Below, piece after piece: positions 41,740 to 56,299 of a stretch of DNA of 64,000 nt; within the stretch, counting starts at the first letter, position 1, and every line of letters starts with the position of its first letter. Both the position numbers and the translations under genes were made by a program. This DNA is from Alitta virens (Eukaryota > Annelida > Polychaeta > Phyllodocida > Nereididae), in contig OW028585.1 of NCBI GenBank assembly GCA_932294295.1, positions 28,097,902 through 28,161,901 of the forward strand. Direction: 5' to 3'. The notes beneath the pieces were generated by a model, which ran no database searches, had not been told where the DNA came from, and saw only the letters and a list, made by a program, of their open reading frames with translations.

Positions 41740-42799
41740 TAATTCAAATAATGTGCACTATTAATATATGTAATGCCGTTTATTTTTTCAGCACATCCAT
41801 GAATTATCAAATGTTTATTGATAACTGTATGCACTAATTAAAAAAAATAAATAAAATTTGTTGTACATGGCTTATAAGAATATATGAAATTATGATAAAT
41901 TCTTCATCTTTTTAAAAAAAAAAAATTAAATTGGATTTATTTAATGTTAATTGAGCATGTGCAGATAATTTAATAAAGGTATTCCATATTTATGCCAAAA
42001 TCCTGACTTATTCTTTACAAGTTAATTAAATTATGGAAAAGGTGAGCTTGGCCCCCTAGCGTCAATTTTGAAATATCCGCTAGGTGGCTCCCAATGTCCG
42101 CCATGTTGGTAAATTTGTGCATGAATGTGTTTGTTGTTGCTGTTCAAATTCTGGTGTTTTTCGCGTATTTAACCCCTGACAGCTTCATCTAATGAGTGTA
42201 ATTTCCTATACATGCAATATTAGATATTTCGGAGACCTGGTAATTTAAAATTCTATCAATGAATGCAGGAAATTGCGCAACGAAGTGCAATGTTTTGATC
42301 ATCAATGAATTGCAGAATTGAACAGTTGTCAGCTGTTGCTCGAAGTTGACAGACCGGTTTTGGGCAACTTCTGAGAAAACGCTAAATTGGTAAGTTCTGG
42401 ACCAAACTGTAGTATACGTGAATTTTACCAATTGGTACAATGTCTAATTAACTCACCAAACTCAGCTTTAGGCGGACACTGAAAGATGATCTGCATAAGA
42501 CATTATGTAAACATGCAATGATTGTGTATTGACAGCCAATGGTTGCTTGTGGATTCTGTGTTAATTTCATATTTTTATGCAAATTCCTGTCAGGTTGTAG
42601 TAGCTACTAGTATACTACAGTGCATGTCACTATAACCACATCACTTTGACACATCTTTGTACCATTCTACCGCACAATCTTTTTCATTGCTGTACAATAA
42701 TAATAATCTTACTGTAATTAATCAATTAACCAAAATCTGAAACACTATATTTATCATTGACACAGGCCAATTGAAGTATTTTCCATTTCAGTGTTGACC

Positions 42800-45700
42800 A
42801 TGGCTGAAGGATTCAAGGAACAAGAAAAAGTGGACCTTGTCCGTAATAAATTAAAGAGCGAAAGTGTGAAGCTTTGGCTTTCGCCATTTACCGCTGATGA
42901 CGGTACTAAAGGCGAACACCCTCAGGTAATATATCTAGTCATGTGGTTACGATTTACCACACCCACTAGTGAAGTTGTGAGTGATAATAACGAAGTCCGG
43001 GGAACTGAATGACACTGACAGGAACGATAGATGCGTCCCTCATCCGCAAATTTTGTCTGTCAGAATGTTTTGGATCCACACCCTTGACATTGTTCTTCTC
43101 GCCCGCTACTTTGGTGACGGACGCTATAGGTTGTTCTAACTCGGCAGATTTATTTCACCATCTATATTTAGGATATATATGTCATTGTCTATTGTGAAAT
43201 TGTGTGCAATCCATTCATCTTGCATCGATGGGCCCATTAACATAAGCTTCTTGCACTGTAATCCACATCCCAGCTGATACCGACTGATAGGCAATCAATA
43301 ATGTACCAGAATATAAATAGATATAGACAAAGATATATTTGAATCACTCGTCTGGTGTACATTCTCATTGATCTTTCAGTGTGTTTGTTAAGCTTTGTTT
43401 CTTCAAATGTAGGAGACTGCAGATCATTATTATATATATATATATATATTCTTCTTGTTATAGCCATTAAAAAATGGGGTTTCAGAAAAATGCACCGAAT
43501 GATAAAGCGACTTGGAAGCAGAGACAGTATTATGGAAATTCAACCTGTACCCCTCAAACTTTGTCTAACAAGAGTAATTGTGCCCAATCTTAAAGCATCT
43601 CCAATTTAGAGTCAGATGTTCAATAGTTTTTAAGATATAATCATTTAAAAACTGGATTTCATATGACGTTGCCAAAACGGTTGCAAATAAATGCCTAAAC
43701 ATTCTCTTCTTCTATAATTTTTCAAACTAAAAGGACAAGAGATATTGATCTAAAATTTTGCACTTCCAACATACTAATCTAGCTTTGTCTCAGAATTTTT
43801 AAAGAAAATCTAAGAGGGTCAGGGTAATTTGTTGAATTGACATGGAATGACTCAGAGGGACTATAGTAGGATCTCAAATAAATGTCCACTTATTTGAAGT
43901 CATTTCTACATAATTATATATCATGAAGCGAAGTACACAAAATTTTAATCAATGTTACCAATAAGTCAAACAGCAAATTCCTAACATGTAAAAACACATC
44001 TTTCTAGCAATTAACTTTGAACAAGTTTTCTATATTTTCGTAATCAGTGGTAATTATGCGTTTTGATGATGTGGACAAATGTAAATTACCTGAGCACTCT
44101 CATAATTGCCCCGTTTCTATGTTTAAAGTAGACACATACAGAAATGCATAAATGTCTAAATTCTTTAAATATCTTTTTGTTTTATATTAAACAGGACCTG
44201 ATCTCCAGATACAGCAATGACCTCAAACTTGACGAACAAGAAATTGCAACGATTCTTGAACAATTACGAAGCAGCGCTGTTCAAAAACTCTCTTGCAAGA
44301 AACGTTTCCAGGAAACAGCTGTTGCTTCGCTAAAAGTAAAACTGTCGGGGAAATTTCTGGAAAGTTGCGAGAAGTCATTTTCTGTGGACTTTAGTTTGAA
44401 AGCTGTGAGTTCGGAGCTGAAGAATAAGGTGTCGTCAATGACCAGTACTCCTGTAGAGCGACTGAAATTGATTTGCGCTGGAAAAGTGTTGGACGATAAT
44501 GTCTCCTTGCTCGACCAGAATGTCAAGGTCAGTATGATGTGACATCGTGTAATCTGGCTTCATTTTCATCTAAAACTCATTGTCTATTAGTGATGGGAGT
44601 CGGTAACATTTTTGTAGTCGATCATCAGTTGAGGGAAACCAACCGATGATCGATTTTAGTCGGTTTGGATACCTATAAACTGATTATTAAACTCCATACA
44701 TTTTCACTTAATCAATAGAATGCTTTATTTTCTAACCTGAATCTGAATTGAAATAACTCATACATCGAAACTGACGAAAATCGGTCCCACAGCATTCAAT
44801 CGATCATTGCCAATTTTTTTATTAAGTGACTGACGATCGAGTATAATGGATCGTCGGCCCGTCACTATTGTCTATAATTGATAGATAAACAGATATTATT
44901 TCACAGTTTCTTAACCATAAAAAGGTATCAATATGTCTGTAATACTCTAGCTGTATGAATCACAGGTTTTCATGCGTGATGAAAATACTCTGATTATTAT
45001 TGAACTTTTTTGTAACATAACACTACAGAAAAAATATAAGAGTATGAGCCAAGGTCGCTAGTTCTATGAATTAACAAATTGATTGTCAAAGAACAGGGGT
45101 AAAGCGTTGGGTTGCCACTTGGGCAGGAGTATGGTTTGTACCGTTTAAGGCAATTTGTAACCTTTAATCTTCATTTTCTCAATCTTTTATGTGCGGAAGA
45201 TTTCAATATAAGTTTTATTATTGTTACTATTAATTTACAGAATCTCTCAACTATAATGGTGCTCTGTCTCAGTGAAAGTGAGGCTGAAGCTCGGCACCGT
45301 CAAGAAGAAGTGCAGAAGGTTGCGAAAACGAGGGAAGCGGCAGAGTATCTCTCTTCTAAAGTAGATGGTATGATTTTTTTAGATATAGCTGTTTCTCAAT
45401 TGCTAGTTTTTGGTATGCTAAGATTTTACGTACTTCTTTATTTTGTTTTAAAAATTGTTTTCTCAAATATATCACAGTACCTGAAATATTAATATCTTAT
45501 TATTCATACAATTAAATTATATTTTTCACTGACCGAACATAGAAATCTAACCATGTGATGATGATGTGACTTATATTGGCTAGATGTAGTTCACTATATC
45601 TGTTGATTATTTTCTATTGTTATTAAATTGTTGATATATACATAAGTGATGAAACTGAAAGTAGTACAATACTATACAATACACTTGGTTTCAGGCGGAG

Positions 45701-48700
45701 CGGATGATAATACCAATTATTATCTCCAGGTGGCAGATCAGTCTGGGAACATCATCAATATGCCCCCTGATGAGAGAAAGGTGAACTAACATTATAAAGA
45801 ATTTAGCTAAAATAATTCTAATGACTGTTTGTCATATGTTTAATCAAAACCTGCGTGCTGATTGTAGTATGTGTTGCTTAAAATGGCAATTAAAAATCAT
45901 AACAATATTATTCTTTATTGCAGGCCCTTGTTATGGCGATGACTCTACACGAAAAGGGCAAAGCTGCGTTGAAAAGAAAACAATATGGAGAAGCTTTGTT
46001 ATTGTTGTTGGAAGCTGACAAAGAATTTAGGTAAGTAATTTAATTGCTGCAAAGGTGTTTTTATTACAATTTCATATGTGGTCCTTTAATTTGATGCCTT
46101 ATCCATTTTAATTAACAGCAATTGTACCTATCCTTGCCTAAGTCTGTTAACTTTGGTTTTAGTTGTATGGTTGTCTGCTCAAAAATTTGACTTTAATATG
46201 GACTTTCCACCGAGGAGTTTACAGGGTGTTTGATTAATCATTAAGATAAATTTGAGGTCCCGTGGAACCTTAATTTTGTGTTATGTTACTTGCGGATTGT
46301 TTCTCATATCCAGCCACTCCCAGCTTGCTTATTTAGCCCTGATCTGCAAAGTTTACTAAATATGTTATTTATTAAGATTGAGATGTGTTTCATCTATTTC
46401 AGTGTGTGTCGATCTTCAATCCTTGAATCAGTCGATAATTACGCCATCTTGTGCCTTGAGATTGTCTGGTGTCATTTGTGCCTGCAGAATGTCGATGATC
46501 TCCCTGATGCAGGTATGATATTATGTGGCGTTGCTGTGACAAAGTTGTTTGAAATTAATTATGTCATTGTTATTAATGTTAATTGTAGCAAATGTGTAGA
46601 GAAGAACCCTTGAAACTGGAGATCACCCCTTCATGCTCAATCTCTGCATTGTAGACTGCTGAAATTTGCACCCAAAAGCTCATTCGTAATGTTGCTTGTG
46701 TTAATTGCGGTTAGGGTCAGCTAGACTTTTTGAAACTATGTGTTAATGGACTTCACTACATTTTAATAGCACCTAGACTACTCTGCGGGTCAATCATGTT
46801 CATTTGTAAATACAAGCAATAATTTTCTTTTTTTGTTTTTTTTTCAGAAAGACGACTCGATGTCTGTGATGAATGTTTTCGCAAGAGTTACGGGCCTAAT
46901 TTGGAAAGGCTACAACTTCTCAGGGTATGTGGTTTCAACCTTCCTCACTTCTATATGCTGAAATTGTAACACTGGTTGTTATTGTATGGCACTAATGCAC
47001 TAGGGGGCAGCACCTGTCATTTGATAACAACACCAGATGTCGCCACTAGTACATCTTCTTGCCTGTATGGAAGGTAACACTTGTTAGTGTCTGTCAATTT
47101 TAATCAACATATAACAGAATACGGTCAGGGCCATTAACAGTAAAATCTTAAATTATAATCAATGTGAATGACAAAATATCAGATAAAAATTAATATTTTG
47201 GTATATTTTCTGTCGAAGAAATTACCCTGGCACAACTAACCTTACTTCGTAAACCACCCCAACCAGTGTCTACATAGACATTGAAATTGTCCCAAAAGTT
47301 TATTCTGAGCCTGTTTATGTATATAATTTGAATATTTTTGGTCATATTTCAGGGTGGAACGGGAATGGAAAAAGCCTTATTTATGCGTTTGCATCTTCTG
47401 CAGGCAATTCTTGCGTATCACAAACATCGATTGTCGGAAGCAAAACAACTTTTATTGAGGGTATGATTTGCTTATTAATGTCATTTATTCTCCTTTTTAT
47501 TTTCAATTGAACTCCTGAGAATGACCAACGTAATTTTTAGGAAATATAAATTATTGTCTTGTGTTGAATTTTCTAAGTTTTACTTTTCGCATAATGTATT
47601 TGATTTTGTACATTGTTGTATCTCGATGCTGTTGTGATCATATTTCTTAACACCCTTCAGCATTTTTTATTATTAAGACACGCTCATTATATTATGTTTT
47701 GTATTTTTTTAGTCTAGGTCCTATAGCTAGATTTATTAAAGCATAAAAACCTGTCATATTCAAATTCAATAATTCAAATTTAATACAGTAGAATGCAGTG
47801 CTTTATTTTTATATCGTTACATAATCCACGGCTTTCTATTTCAGGCAGAAAATGAATTGAAAAGTTTACAGGTGGATGATACTGCCATGTCTCAAGGTAA
47901 TAATCAAATAGCTTTTTGACATTGTTAGTATTTAAAGTTGTTAGGTTCCCCAGATTAGGTCTTCATTGTAGAATTAATTTTTCACTTCATCTAAAAAAGA
48001 TGTGTCAATTGATTACGTGTACATTTTTTGCAGTAATTGCAATGGGGTTCACCCAACAAGAGGCACGTCTAGCTTTGAGAGTTTGCGAGGGGAACGTCCA
48101 AGTCGCTATTTCGCATATCATGAGCCGAAGAGAGGTAAAGACTACGTAATTTATTCGATTTTATATTTATTTTGTGTCCTATTATGTGTTTTTTTGTATT
48201 TTGTGCAATTTCTGTATTCTGTAAAATTACACATTTGGCTCTTTGGATGTATTGTTTAACGATTTTTGTGTATTTTAATTTTTCTTCTAAATTTAAAACA
48301 AATAAACTGCTGGCAGACTCTTATCACGAAATACATATTTGTATTTTAGTTATGATAAGAAATACATATTTGTATTTTAGTTAGAAGTTTGCTCATTATA
48401 GTAGGCCTGACTGCATGTAGTATAGAATATACATGTCCATTAATTATAAACTAAAATATTTCATGTTAATATGATATTTATGAAAGTTTTTTGAAACATG
48501 TACACTAATAATATGAATTCGCTTAAATTTTTGCAACAATTTTTTTGTTGTTATGATGTTATTTTGAAAATTTTGCATGCTGCTGGTATGTTTTTAATGT
48601 ATTCATACAATTTATCTTTCTAACATTACCTTTGAGATGTTCTACGCATGCCATAGGTTTCTTTTATAGTCTGATGTGATATTATTTATTAAATGGTTTC

Positions 48701-51700
48701 ATAACATGACTTTTTTTCTAGATTTAATTCTGTGTCAAAATGTCTTTCAATTGCCTCATACTGCGATGCAAAATCTGATTTAAGTTCATTACCATGATGT
48801 TGTTAGGCCTAAATACTGTAACTGTTGTTTTAGGAAAGAGAAACAAGAAGAGCGAAAGAGAAAGAGGAAAAACGCAAAAAGAAATTGACAAGAAAACTCG
48901 GAAAAACTGCTTCGGGAGCTGAGTGAGTTTCCTTTTAAATATTTCTGCATCACTTCTTGCTCGATTGATAAAATATTTTGTAGTGAAAATCATATTGTCC
49001 AGATTTTCTCGATCAGTACAAGCTTAGTGAAATTAGCTTCTAGTCTAATTCAAATGGACTATCTGGGTTAATTCGAGTTAGCCTCGTTAGACAATGTTTT
49101 GACTTGTGCTTAGATTAATAAATATAATAAATAAGTAGTAGTGACTATTAATGAGTTAGATTTACTGTTGTGTCAACTTCGGTTAAAGTTTTGCAAACTT
49201 CTTCCAAGGAAATGTTAGTCAAGTAAGGGCTGATCCATTCAAAAGTGTGGTGGGGGGAGGGAGGGGTGGACAGGAAACTTTTCAGACACCCCTGACCCCA
49301 TGCTTTTTGTTTTTGCAGACCCCTCACCCCTCTTTTTTCTACATTAAGATATTAGAAATAATGTTTCACCCCCCCCCTTCTTTTCTCTTTTGGAGACCAC
49401 CTCCCGCTTTTTCAAAAACCGGCCTGTCCACCCCTCCACCACAATTTTAAATGGAACAGCCCTAATGTATTAAATCTCCAACTAATAAATACAAAAATAA
49501 GTTTATGAATTAAATATTTTGCATTTCATCGAAAGTATCGGTTATAGCTCAACGTTTTAATTTAGTGCAATCCTACTATTGGTTTCTTCGGACTGCACCG
49601 TTTCTGTTTTACCCCCCCTAGGCCGTTTCCATATTGAACGAAGGGTTAAAAGCCCTCAGAAATAAGGGTTAGGGTAAATAGAGATTAGGACAAACTGCTC
49701 ATTAAATACTTAACTGGATCCTGCCCTGCTGGGTGGGGAGATTAGCACTGGAATGGAAAATCTGCGGAGCCGAGGTTGGAGGTCAACTGATCACGCTGAT
49801 CAAGATGTGTTATTTGGAAAATTGAATTAAAAATTTGCTAATCATGAAATGACATATTTTTTTTTATTTTATGAATGATGATTTTGAAATATTTTTTCTG
49901 TATTGTATTTACTAATATTTTCAATCTAGGAGTTAAAAAGCTTGCAAAATAAAAATGAGTGTGTGTATGATTCTTTCTGCGACAACTTTTAAAGAATATA
50001 TTGATATATCGATAATTATTTAAGTCATGCTTCGGATGATAAGATAAAATAAGATACGATTTATACTAATATCACCAATAAATATCCCTTATAATTAAAG
50101 TCCCGGTCGATCCTAAGTTGGATGGCTGTTTCATCCTTCGTCTCATTGCCATAGTCTATGCCTGTCCTAATTAGCCCAACTGGTGCAGAAATACAGGACA
50201 TAAAGCCCTAATCACCCTCTCACCCTTATAATTAAAGCAGGCTTAATTTTATCTCATTCCGTGAGGTGGTTCCAGTAGCTAAAATAAACAGAAGAGGCAT
50301 TGGAGAAAATAAGCTACCAAAAACAATTATGAATTTTTCATGTTGCAAATACTCTTTATCTGACATATATTCTAAAAGGAAAGTCATTAAATGATATGAC
50401 AAATTAATAATATAAAATTTTTCTTTGATGATTTGAACATGCTGCACGGGGGCATTCTCACCGAGATGAATTTACTTGATTTAATTGTGAACAATATGGG
50501 AAGGGTATAATCTCATTGTCAGGAATAGGAACCTTATCCTTTTAATCCCTAGGGGGCGTTGCAAGCATTTAAACTGCCATCTGGTGGTAAAAGAGTTAAT
50601 CCTCGCCTCCAGTTACTTAGAACATGGAGTCATAAGCACGACTCCATGCTTAGAAGTAGTGCTCAGTGCTCTAAATGAAATTAGGGTTCTATGCAAAATA
50701 ATGAAATTATTAAAAACTTATAAAATAAAATGAAAAAATCGGCTAAGTAGCGTTTTTTTTTAATTCTTATTAGAAGGAATGAAATTTTGGAAAATGAAAA
50801 AATCATTCGTAAATGTTTTTATTTCAATGTATATTCCCTTTAACCACTGTGGAATGGGGACAAGTAGTTTGTTAAATTTGATTTTTTTCATTAAGAAGAA
50901 GAATGTCCATATAACTATTCAGTCTTTTATTATTTTCTTGTTGCCATAGAGATGATGATGAGGATGATGATGATGAATTTGATGATGATTATGACTCTGA
51001 TGATGATGATGATGATTTTCAGTCAGTATAAAATATCTTATATCGGTGAAAAGTTTCATTTTACAAATTTTCGTACTCCATTTTGAAGAAAGTATTTCTA
51101 GGAAAGGATTCTTAGTTTTATGGGACTTGTATTTCTTGAGTTTGATTTATTGAATTTCTTTTTTTAATGGATTATACTATTTGGGATGTTGCCATGGAAA
51201 CAATATTGTATTGTCAAGTTTTTTTTTAACAAGACGAGAAACAATATAAACACATTTAAGAAAATAAGACAAATAATATTACAATATAATTAATTGTCCG
51301 GAGACACCTATCAGGGTACCCACGGTCATGGAAAATCTTGGAAAAATTGGTTGTCATTGAAAGTCATGGAATTATAGAAATTTTAAAGATGTCATGGAAA
51401 ACTCATGGAATTATAGAAATTTTAAAGATGTCATGGAAAACTCATGGAATTATAGAATTTTTAAAGATGTCATGGAAAAGTCATGGAACTTTAGAAAAGC
51501 CGCAATAAAAAAGGGTCCCGATGATGGCTGTAAGGGGTGTGTGGAGGCCGTTATAATTTGCAATCGTTGACTTTGTTGTCCAAGAAATTCTGTAAATGGT
51601 CATGGAAAAGTCATGGAATTTAATTATATGATTTCTGTGGGAAACCTGACCTATTAAAAATGTATCTTTAAAGAAAAAACAGTACTTATGAAAAAAAGGC

Positions 51701-53634
51701 ATACAATGAATTTGCTGAGTAGCGTTACAATGAAATTTACTGGGGTTAAACACCCACGGACTAACACAATAATTTGGTAAAACTTCGGTGTCATCTGATA
51801 CCGTACAACGCAATTAAACTGTATTAAGCTAACCCTTTTTAAGTTGACAAACTACGTTTACCTTTATCATCCATTTATCTGTGTGTAATTTCCTAGTTCT
51901 CTTTTTAAACTTTGTTTGTAATTTTCTCAGTGTGATATCTTGGCCAGTTGGTCCAAAACTCGACTAATTAAATGCAATTGTGTCCAATTAAGGTGTCAAT
52001 CAAGTGTGTCAAGCCAAAATACAAGTGTGTCAAAGCCAAAAACAGGCAATTTGGTTGTATCTTTTGATGGTGTGTTTATTTTCAGCAACTTCAGTGACTT
52101 TTAACTGTAATTCTAGACTCCCCATGGGTTGTATGGGGTCTGTTGTGACTCCATGGTCTATGGCTGTTTTTATCTGTCTTGGTGTATGTCTATACTATAA
52201 TATTATACTATTTGTTAGAAATGGGTGTGGTGTTGAAATCTAGTTTGTGGATGTGCTGTGTTTTAATTCTAAATTAAGAAAGAAATAAAAACTATATATA
52301 TACAGATTTCTATTATGAGTGCTGCTGGCAGTGTTTACTTTAAAAAAAAAAGAAAAAAAGTTTCATAGTAAAGTTTTTATTCCAGTAGTGCAACCATTTG
52401 AATCCCCCCCCCCCCCCCCCAACCGTCAAGAGAAATCGACCGCCCTGTCAGTCTGAATTCTCTGTATTTTTTCTTGTGTGTGTGTGTGTCTGTCTTGTCC
52501 TAAATTTCTCTATCTTTGTCCTTATTCCTAGACAGCTAGACAGCTAGACAGACAGACAGACAGACTGAATGCCCGTGACCTATTTATCTCTGACCACAAT
52601 GATACAAAATAGTTAATCCGATGCATAAACATGACTCATGTTACTCCAAATCCCCAAGATCTGTCTATTGAAGATCTAAAAAAATTGTCATAACAAAAAA
52701 AAGATTAATTTCCAAAAGAATAGGATTATAAATACAATAGAATAGTCTCTGACATGGAATCTGATACAGTAATTATTGACTACCCGGTCCCTGTGAAGTA
52801 CTTTGAAGTGGGCATGCACCATATTAGGGTCATGGAAGTGTTATTAATGCAATTAAATTAGCCCTGCTGCTATAAATAGATTGGGGTAAAAAGGGGGAAA
52901 ACATTTTTTTTTCTTAAATCTTGTTTCTTTTTTTTTTTCAGTTTGCATGTTTTAAGAGATTTAATTTTATCATAATTTCGTGGATTTAATTTTTTGGGCT
53001 ATAATGAATTTGGTGACACGGGTGTTAACAGAAAACTATACTTCAGTGTGTCCCGGTGCAACTACATGTATTTTTTAATTCACAATGCGCTTCGTGTCAG
53101 TACTTAATTTTTAAGTACTCCGCGAAATAACACAGACTTGAAGATTGACCGTTACATTATTATAGGCCCCTAATTATTCCAAATTTGTTGTTAGCATGGC
53201 TAATGTGAATAAATTATCAAACTTTTTCTTTGTACTATATTAAATTATATATCTTAAAAATCGATCAAATGGCCATAATTCTTCCAGATGTATGAAAACA
53301 TTAGCTACAATATCTCTTGCTATTATGTCACACCAATTTGTAATTATATTCAATGTTTCAATGTCTCAATGCTACTGGCTCCGAAGCTTAGTCAGCCCAT
53401 GTAACCAGCTGCTGGCAGACATAAAGATGAGATGATAAGGCCGCTTGGAGTCCACACCATACCTCTGATAGCAATAATCACTTTTCCTAATTTATGACAT
53501 CAACGAATTATTTTCTTGATATTTTCAGCGTAAATATAGATGCTTACGAAAGTCTACAGAGCATGGGTTTTCCAAAAGGGGCGGCTGCGGAGGCTCTGAG
53601 ACAATCCAACAATGACATCACACTGGCTCTACAG
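42800..53634 (+). CDS. NUB1: NEDD8 ultimate buster 1 (NUB1) homologue, 13 coding exons, 3' end not found
   Basis: NUB1 binds NEDD8 and ubiquitin-like proteins and hands conjugates to the proteasome. Coding exons: 42800-42925, 44195-44527, 45241-45367, 45695-45780, 45924-46030, 46403-46512, 46848-46924, 47353-47460, 47845-47896, 48034-48134, 48834-48922, 50950-51021 and 53529-53634. All phases agree and the sum is 498 codons. ATG 42800 has context accATGG, 8 nt after an acceptor, so a 5' non-coding exon lies upstream. Exon 2 holds a ubiquitin-like domain. Exons 4-8 carry the family helical core (LQVADQSGNIINMPPDERKA, TLHEKGKAALKRKQYGEALL, VDNYAILCLEIVWC). Exon 10 is a UBA domain (AMGFTQQEARLALRVCEGNV), exon 11 a basic coiled segment and exon 13 a second UBA (SLQSMGFPKGAAAEALRQSN). 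Exon 12 is an Asp/Glu-rich insert. A third UBA and C-terminus are expected further right. Confidence 0.88.
51335..51625 (+). repeat. Short tandem repeat (gtcatggaaaactcatggaa), about 4-5 copies
   Basis: Units of 37-38 bp with gtcatggaaaactcatggaattatagaaattttaaagat, the last ones diverged, in the intron between NUB1 exons 12 and 13. The rest of this intron (51625-53528) contains poly-C (52407-52421) and an agacagacagac run at 52529-52564. Confidence 0.8.
53357..53440 (+). repeat. Dispersed repeat, copy 2 of 3
   Basis: caatgtctcaatgctactgg then cttagtcagcccatgtaacc; related to 7875-7955 and 63597-63668. Confidence 0.6.
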
Positions 53635-53684
53635 GTAAGAATAATTTCATCTATCTAATTTCTGATTGATAAAGTCAGAGAGTA

Positions 53685-53834
53685 CATGGCCAAATGTGCC
53701 ACGTGCGTTTTCCATAAGAAGGATAGACGCATGGAAAACGCATGGTTTTTAGCTAATTATAATGAGGCAAAAACCGTGCGTTTTGCATGCGTTTATCCTT
53801 CTCATGGAAAACGCACGTGGCACAATCGGCCATG
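53685..53834. mobile_element. MITE, 150 bp, TA target duplication (copy 3)
   Basis: Same family as 8700-8850, inner part in the opposite orientation, flanked by TA (53683-53684 and 53835-53836). It lies 50 bp after the last NUB1 exon found. Confidence 0.85.
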
Positions 53835-54654
53835 TATGTAAGTTGAGCTTGGCGACACTGATATACTGCACGACATTGAGATTCACTGTTGTTAATAAAC
53901 TGAAATAAACGCTTCTACAATGCCTGACTGATGAAAGTAAGCGAGTCACACTCGGCGACATTGAAATTCGCCACGGCATTGAGATTCGCTACTTTAATTA
54001 TATTTCAACTGAAAGAAACACTTTTTATAGATGCCTGTCATGGTATTAGTGCATCACCTGAAATGTAAAAACTTAATTTTTGTTAACAAATCATGAACCT
54101 GCAGAACATTTAGTGGTTTATGGAGGGTGGTGAATTTCAATGTCGAGATAAATTTCAATGGCGATAGGTGGTAATATTATATAGTTGTACAATGGTTACA
54201 TGTCGGACATAAAGATAGGCACACCCAAATATATTAATGTCGCTAGGTGGTATATTACGGATTCCGAAGCCATTTTACGACATGAAAAAAAATAATTTTA
54301 AATTGTAATAGCGATATAGTAAATTGTTAAAACAGAAAATAATAAATTGTAAAATTGAAATTAGTATTTCGTTTTTACAATTTAGTATTTCGTTTTTTCA
54401 ATTTGGTATTTCGTTTATACGATATGAACTCTTTCTTTTTATCATGTACTAAAATGGCTTTCGTAGTATATACAGTATTGGAAATAAGTTTTTGCACGCT
54501 CAATACATAGCTTTCCAATTTATCAAATGTGTTAATATGGCTATCGAGAGTATTCCTTTGATGGGTGAGCAAAAACTTTTTCACGCAACACTAACTCAAT
54601 AAGTCAGCGATTCCGTCAGTAATTATTACAGAACCAAAAAAAGTAGCGCCAAGT

Positions 54655-54890
54655 AATATTTATATCCTGAATAGGAGGTTGAAGTTCTAACATTGTTGGT
54701 TATATCGGCCGAGGGATATAACCAACACAAATGATGGTTTACTCCCATTTATGAGGGATATAACTTATACTCCATTAAGCATATTTACTAATTTGTTTGA
54801 TTGTTTTGTATTACTGTCTTTATTATGGAAGACAAGTTCAGTTTGCACTCAGGAAGGAGTTAACTAACATTTTTGTTGGTCATTGCCCGC
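54655..54890 (+). repeat. Dispersed repeat with TATATCCC palindromes (copy 3)
   Basis: Contains cctgaataggaggttgaagt, atcggccgagggatataacc and tatgagggatataacttata; related to 12615-12870. 54890-55390 holds poly-C (55028-55042) and poly-G (55303-55318) runs and no gene. Confidence 0.55.
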
Positions 54891-55383
54891 TTAGAACAAT
54901 AGGAAAGCGGTCTAAGTGGGGTATATTGAGTTATTGAACGGTGTAGTATTACAAAATTGCAGAAAATAAACATTTAAAAGATATATGCAAAAAACATTGG
55001 GGGTGGGAGGTTCTCATTAGGCATCCATAAGACTCACCCCCCCCCCCCCCCCGGGGTATGCCAGTTCATCAATTCATTTTGTCTAGTACTTTGTACAATA
55101 TCGAATGCAGTAAGTAGGGTGGGGAGTGCATTGTTGGTGCTAATTTGACCTTGTGCCAACCAGCCAACATTGTCCAACATGAGAAAGCAACATGTTCAAC
55201 ATGGGAACCAACATGTGTGGGGAGGAGTTGGCTCTAAATATGAACTCTTGACACTTGGGGGTTGTTAGATCTTTTTCTTTTTTGAATGGGGGTGAGGGGG
55301 TGGAGGGGGGGGGGGGGGTAGAAAAGAGACGGATTTCTTTTAAATTCCAAAATGTTGTGGTTCCGTTAACCATAATTTGGTTG

Positions 55384-55610
55384 AAAGAAAGAAAGAAATG
55401 AATGAATGAATGAATGAATGAATGAATGAATGAATGAATGAATGAATGAATGAATGAATAATAAATGAATGATAAATGAATGAGAAGGATTAAAGGACAG
55501 AAATTAAAGAAAGAAACACGGGATTGATTGATTTATCGATTGATTAATTAGTTAATTGATTGATTAACTGATTGACTGATTGATTGATCGATCGATTGAT
55601 TGATTGGTTA
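55384..55610 (+). repeat. Simple repeats (GAAA)n, (TGAA)n, (GATT)n
   Basis: gaaagaaagaaa, then about 15 tgaa units (55398-55460), then gattgatt/gattaatt units (55520-55605). 55610-56300 shows no supported gene. Confidence 0.9.
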
Positions 55611-56299
55611 GCAACTCGTAACAAATATAGGAACCTTCAAAAACTACATGGCTTCAGCCATAGCTATCAATTAGAAGAAAATAAATCTCCTACCATATGC
55701 AGTTTTAAAATAAATCATTTTTGCCAGAAATTGCTTAACCACGATTTAAATACAAAAGATACTCTCCAAGATCAAACGACCCAATTCCACGTTGAGAGCA
55801 CGTGCAAACGAACGTCGTCACATGATCACCAGCACGTGTTAGTCACAGACCACACCTTCAGCGTTGGAGAGTTCCTATTTTGGCCAGGTGTGGCGTGTGC
55901 ATGTTGCTGTGAAAAAAATCCTTTGATATTTTATGCCGTCGCCAATATTAATATCAAAGGACGATAATTTGCTCAACAATTAAGGCGAACAACGCATAAT
56001 TAAAACAATCAAAATGTGTGATACAAAAAATGGCTTCACTTCACAAGAACTCCGTGAATGAATAGAATTGTTAGTAGATCTTTTGGCATGATATACCGGT
56101 GTAATTTTGATAGGTGATCAAGATAATTTTGTAGCACCATCTGTGTTTGTTTGTTTATTTGTGATTAATTTGTGATGGGGTGATTTTATTTATGGAGCAA
56201 TTTGTTCTTAAATAAGCACTGTTCATTGCAGTGAGAGCTTGTCTTGAATAGTGGCTTAATTATGTCGACTTTAAATAAAGATTATTCTATTCTATTCTA

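Noticed and set aside
49247..49450. 67-codon ORF rich in Pro, Phe and Gly
   Set aside because: Low-complexity C- and T-runs inside a NUB1 intron; no coding evidence.
55584..55967. 127-codon plus-strand ORF
   Set aside because: It starts inside a (GATT)n repeat and shows no domain, splice support or codon structure.
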